Source: Oscillatoriales cyanobacterium SM2_2_1 (GTDB lineage Bacteria; Cyanobacteriota; Cyanobacteriia; Pseudanabaenales; Pseudanabaenaceae). Taken from it: a stretch of 58,192 nucleotides of DNA. This document shows, piece after piece, positions 55,815-58,192 of this stretch. A program made the position numbers and the translations under genes. Each line of letters starts with the position of its first letter. The first letter of the stretch is position 1. The notes below the pieces were generated by a model. It searched no databases and was not told the DNA's origin. It saw only the letters and a list, made by a program, of their open reading frames with translations. The stretch is taken from positions 1-58,192 of the forward strand of contig JAAUUH010000005.1 of assembly GCA_012031145.1 (NCBI GenBank), written 5' to 3'.

Positions 55815-56962
55815 TGGCACCACGGCTTTTGTATTTTTGTTCGGCAACTAGGGGGGGTATTGCGGACTATGCCCATGCCCAAGCTACGGCGATCGCCCGC
55901 AGTGGGATCGAAGTAATTTTTTTGACTTCACCAAGCTATCGCCCCCAGGATAGCGTTATGTATATAGTTGATACCTCATTACCTGAAATGAAGGATTGGC
56001 CATTACCATCCAAGATCTTGTTAGCCGTCAAGATCTGGGAAGAGCAGCAGGTTTTACATCGAGCAATCATTCTTTATCAAACTCAAAATGTTCTGTTTGC
56101 TACCTACTCAGAATATCTGGCTCCTCTGTGGTGTAAGCACTTAGAATCATTATCACGACAGCAGGTATGCTTTGGAGCTGTTGTCCATGATCCCTGTCGC
56201 ACCTATCAAGTTGGGCCGCGCTGGTGGCATCGTTGGTCTATTGCCTGTGGTTATCGTTTCTTGCAGGAAGCCTTTGTCCATGAAGCGATTGCATTGGATA
56301 CCGTTGAGCCGATGCCGCACCTAACAACAACCGTTATTCCCCATGGCACCTATCAGTTCCCCCCAGCGCAAAAAGCAAGGGACGAGGTTCGTGAATGCTT
56401 CGAGATCCCTAAGAGTGCCACCCTTCTGCTAGCCTTTGGGCAGATTCGGGATAACAAAAATTTAGACTTGGCAATGCGGGCGATCGCCCAGTTTCCAGAA
56501 CTTCATCTTCTTATTGCCGGCAGGGTTGTTTCCCAAACCCAAAAACCTGTTTCCTACTATCAAGCATTGGCCGAGGAGCTTGGTATTTCCCATCGCTGCC
56601 ATTGGCTACTCAAACATGTTCCTAATCATGAAATTGGTGACTTATTCCAGGCTTCAGATGTGGTCTTGCTAACCTATCGGTCGGATTTTTCTTCGGCTAG
56701 CGGTGTGCTTAACCTTGCGGTTGCCTATCGGCGACCCTGTTTGGCATCTGCCGGGGCGAGCAACTTAAGAACTGTGGTTCAAAACTATAATTTGGGGATC
56801 TTTGTTGAGCCGGATTCTTGGCAGTCAGTTAGGGATGGCATCCAAGCATTTTTGGGTTCTCCCCCTGAGCCTAAGTGGGCGCTTTACGAAGCGGAGCAAT
56901 CTTGGGAGCGTAATGCAGAACTAGTTTGCTCCCGTATGTTTAGAGCACATCATGAATCCTAG
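55814..56962 (+). CDS. Glycosyltransferase (GT4-like)
   Basis: A 382-residue GT-B glycosyltransferase from ATG 55814 (MAPRLLYFCSATRGGIADYA, with the Gly-rich acceptor loop). The donor domain reads LLLAFGQIRDNKNLDLAMRA, and YRSDFSSASGVLNLAVAYRR takes the EX7E position with Ser/Ala in place of the first Glu. The shorter start is preferred because the TAATG junction couples it to the preceding gene; a frame from 55703 would lie inside that gene. Confidence 0.82.
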   Translation: MAPRLLYFCSATRGGIADYAHAQATAIARSGIEVIFLTSPSYRPQDSVMYIVDTSLPEMKDWPLPSKILLAVKIWEEQQVLHRAIILYQTQNVLFATYSEYLAPLWCKHLESLSRQQVCFGAVVHDPCRTYQVGPRWWHRWSIACGYRFLQEAFVHEAIALDTVEPMPHLTTTVIPHGTYQFPPAQKARDEVRECFEIPKSATLLLAFGQIRDNKNLDLAMRAIAQFPELHLLIAGRVVSQTQKPVSYYQALAEELGISHRCHWLLKHVPNHEIGDLFQASDVVLLTYRSDFSSASGVLNLAVAYRRPCLASAGASNLRTVVQNYNLGIFVEPDSWQSVRDGIQAFLGSPPEPKWALYEAEQSWERNAELVCSRMFRAHHES

Positions 56963-57491
56963 GTTGTGGGCGGGGAGTATTCTTAGCTATGGCTATAACT
57001 TTCATGTCAGTAATATTCCATCCCGGCAAATTAGATCTATTTACCTCCGTGCCTACTTGGGCGGCTATGGCGACGGCGCAGCTGTGCAGATGGGCTGTCG
57101 GTTCTTGAATGGTAAAAAAGTTTTTTTAGGCGATCGCACGGTGATCAATTTCTCCTGTTTACTGGATGGACGCAAATATGAAATCCGAACAGGTCATGAT
57201 GTTTCGATTGGGCCCGAGGCAACCATTCTGACCTTGGGGCACGACCCCCAGTCGGCAGATTTTTCCGACCGCGGTGGAGATGTCCTCATCGGCAGCTACG
57301 TTTGGATTGCCTATCGGGCTATCATCCTCCCTGGCGTTACCCTCGGTGACGGGGTGGTGGTGGCAGCGGGGGCGGTGGTGACCCGCTCCTGTGAGCCGTT
57401 TAGTATTGTGGCGGGTTGCCCTGCCAAAGTCATTGGCTACAGAAATCCTGACCTAACATACCGGTTGGAATACGCGCCGTGGCTTTTATAG
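56952..57491 (+). CDS. Hexapeptide-repeat acyltransferase (WcaF/maltose acetyltransferase type)
   Basis: A 179-residue left-handed beta-helix acetyltransferase. Hexapeptide repeats run from about 45 to 155 (VFLGDRTVINFSCLLDG; VSIGPEATILTLGHDP; IGSYVWIAYRAIILPGVTLG; VVVAAGAVVTRSCE), with the catalytic-type His in TLGHDPQSADF and the C-terminal PFSIVAGCPAKVIGYR. It probably O-acetylates a glycan sugar. It is the last gene of the cluster and overlaps the previous stop by 11 bases. Confidence 0.9.
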   Translation: MNPRLWAGSILSYGYNFHVSNIPSRQIRSIYLRAYLGGYGDGAAVQMGCRFLNGKKVFLGDRTVINFSCLLDGRKYEIRTGHDVSIGPEATILTLGHDPQSADFSDRGGDVLIGSYVWIAYRAIILPGVTLGDGVVVAAGAVVTRSCEPFSIVAGCPAKVIGYRNPDLTYRLEYAPWLL

Positions 57492-57505
57492 AGTTCCTAT
57501 CAAGC

Positions 57506-57700
57506 CTAGGTCTTACGGCTGACGTAGCCGCCAATGACAACTGCCAGTGTGGAAATCACCACGATTATCAGCAAATTATTCCGCGTCCACCACAGAAGGT
57601 TGCTAAAAAAGAAGCCAATTTCGCGAAAAATTACCGCTGACAGATACAGCAATCCAACCAGTACTGCCAATCCGATCAAAATTTTGACTAGGGGATTCAT
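57506..57700 (-). CDS. Hypothetical small membrane protein
   Basis: A 64-residue product with two hydrophobic segments (about 5-25, ILIGLAVLVGLLYLSAVI; about 40-60, NNLLIIVVISTLAVVIGGYV). No family recognised. It is convergent with the acyltransferase gene and lies 17 bases downstream of the larC-like gene on the same strand, with which it may be co-transcribed. Confidence 0.6.
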   Translation of the reverse strand: MNPLVKILIGLAVLVGLLYLSAVIFREIGFFFSNLLWWTRNNLLIIVVISTLAVVIGGYVSRKT

Positions 57701-57717
57701 GGATGCATCCGGCTGAT

Positions 57718-58192
57718 TTAATCCAATCCTATCACGGTGGTCGCCAGAGCCTTAATCTGCTCAAGAACCTCCCTCAGGGAAAGGTGATGGGCACGGGCGA
57801 TCGCCACGCAGTCCTCATATTCTGGTTGAACGGTGGGGTGGTACAACGGGGGACGACGACACACCTTAACCCGCACCGAGCCATAGGGAGTTTCGACCCA
57901 ATGAATGCTGCGGGGCAAAACGAAGCGCTCTTCGAGGCGGTAGCGAATCCCTAGGGTGGTGGTTTCTTGAAAGATGCGATCGCGGCAGTTGGCGACTAGG
58001 GACGGCGGACAGTGGATGGTTAAAAGGATACCAATTCGCGATTTTTTCATGGCTACGGGTTGGCTGAACACCTCGTAGGCCCCCATGATGAATAGCTCTT
58101 GACTTAGATAGGCCAAAACCTGAGGGGAAAGGTCATCAACTTGGGTCTCAAGAATGGCGATCGCCTCGGTAGGGACATCTCCCCCATTTACT
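57718..58192 (-). CDS. larC: LarC-type nickel-pincer cofactor protein, C-terminal part (runs off window)
   Basis: Open from the window edge (first full codon at 58191) to 57718. The sequence VNGGDVPTEAIAILETQVDD followed by LSPQVLAYLSQELFIMGAYE and FQETTTLGIRYRLEERFVLP matches LarC, which inserts nickel into the pincer nucleotide cofactor of lactate racemase and relatives. Only the C-terminal about 157 residues are present; the rest lies beyond the right edge. Many cyanobacteria have larC without a clear lactate racemase. Confidence 0.85.
   Translation of the reverse strand, partial: VNGGDVPTEAIAILETQVDDLSPQVLAYLSQELFIMGAYEVFSQPVAMKKSRIGILLTIHCPPSLVANCRDRIFQETTTLGIRYRLEERFVLPRSIHWVETPYGSVRVKVCRRPPLYHPTVQPEYEDCVAIARAHHLSLREVLEQIKALATTVIGLD

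Noticed and set aside
1-58192. tRNA, rRNA, riboswitch or CRISPR array
   Set aside because: No tRNA T-loop pattern, no rRNA-like stretch, no regularly spaced repeats and no SAM-riboswitch-like leader (metK leader is only 54 bases) were seen by eye.

Overview
The window looks like a piece of cyanobacterial chromosome. The cyanobacterial HIP1 octamer (GCGATCGC) occurs about once per kilobase over most of it. SepF sits directly upstream of proC, there is a Cdv3-like DivIVA-type protein, a tocopherol methyltransferase-like enzyme and a DUF1574 protein, all familiar in cyanobacteria. The genus cannot be named from sequence alone. Genes are tightly packed, with many convergent pairs overlapping by a few bases.

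Layout. 1-4.1 kb: a large multi-PAS hybrid histidine kinase cut by two 1-nt frameshifts. 4.2-24.5 kb: mostly housekeeping genes (metK, an aldo/keto reductase, rpsU, a class I lysyl-tRNA synthetase, an orphan histidine kinase, a Cdv3-like coiled-coil protein, a lone sugar ABC permease, a coiled-coil/EamA fusion, a B12-type radical SAM protein, a ferritin-like protein, a zf-TFIIB protein, rnhB, an old yellow enzyme, a three-piece frameshifted DUF1574 gene, a DUF350/tocopherol-methyltransferase pair, and a divergent membrane-anchored spermidine-synthase-like gene). 24.5-27.1 kb: an AT-richer accessory patch with a DUF433/DUF5615 toxin-antitoxin pair, a truncated HerA-like start, an orphan AT-rich gene and one of three MITE-like repeats. 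27.1-29.9 kb: nrdR, rplY, purA. 29.9-38.6 kb, minus strand: a first glycan cluster (O-antigen ligase/TPR, GT4, FkbM methyltransferase, SDR epimerase, sugar C-methyltransferase, GT2, GNAT). 38.8-46.7 kb: an Fe/2-oxoglutarate-type oxygenase, a PLP Cys/Met-type enzyme, sepF-proC-purM-comEC. 46.8-57.5 kb, plus strand: a second glycan cluster built around a Wzm/Wzt ABC exporter followed by four methyltransferases, four glycosyltransferases and a hexapeptide acyltransferase, nearly all with touching or overlapping ends, so probably one operon. The right edge cuts a larC-type gene.

How the parts fit. The two glycan clusters together hold functions for making, decorating, ligating and exporting a surface polysaccharide. 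The second cluster is AT-rich and lacks HIP1 sites for about 7 kb, which suggests acquisition from elsewhere. The other coherent unit is the division/housekeeping set.

Main surprises: (1) seven frame breaks in five genes, every one consistent with loss of a single base, which points to systematic sequence error or one mutational bias rather than independent gene decay; one lies in a nine-cytosine run in the O-antigen ligase gene and could instead be a phase switch; (2) a 114-bp MITE-like family in three copies; (3) an internally deleted small PH-like gene; (4) HIP1 deserts that coincide with accessory DNA; (5) a class I rather than class II lysyl-tRNA synthetase. No clearly unprecedented multi-gene system could be demonstrated.
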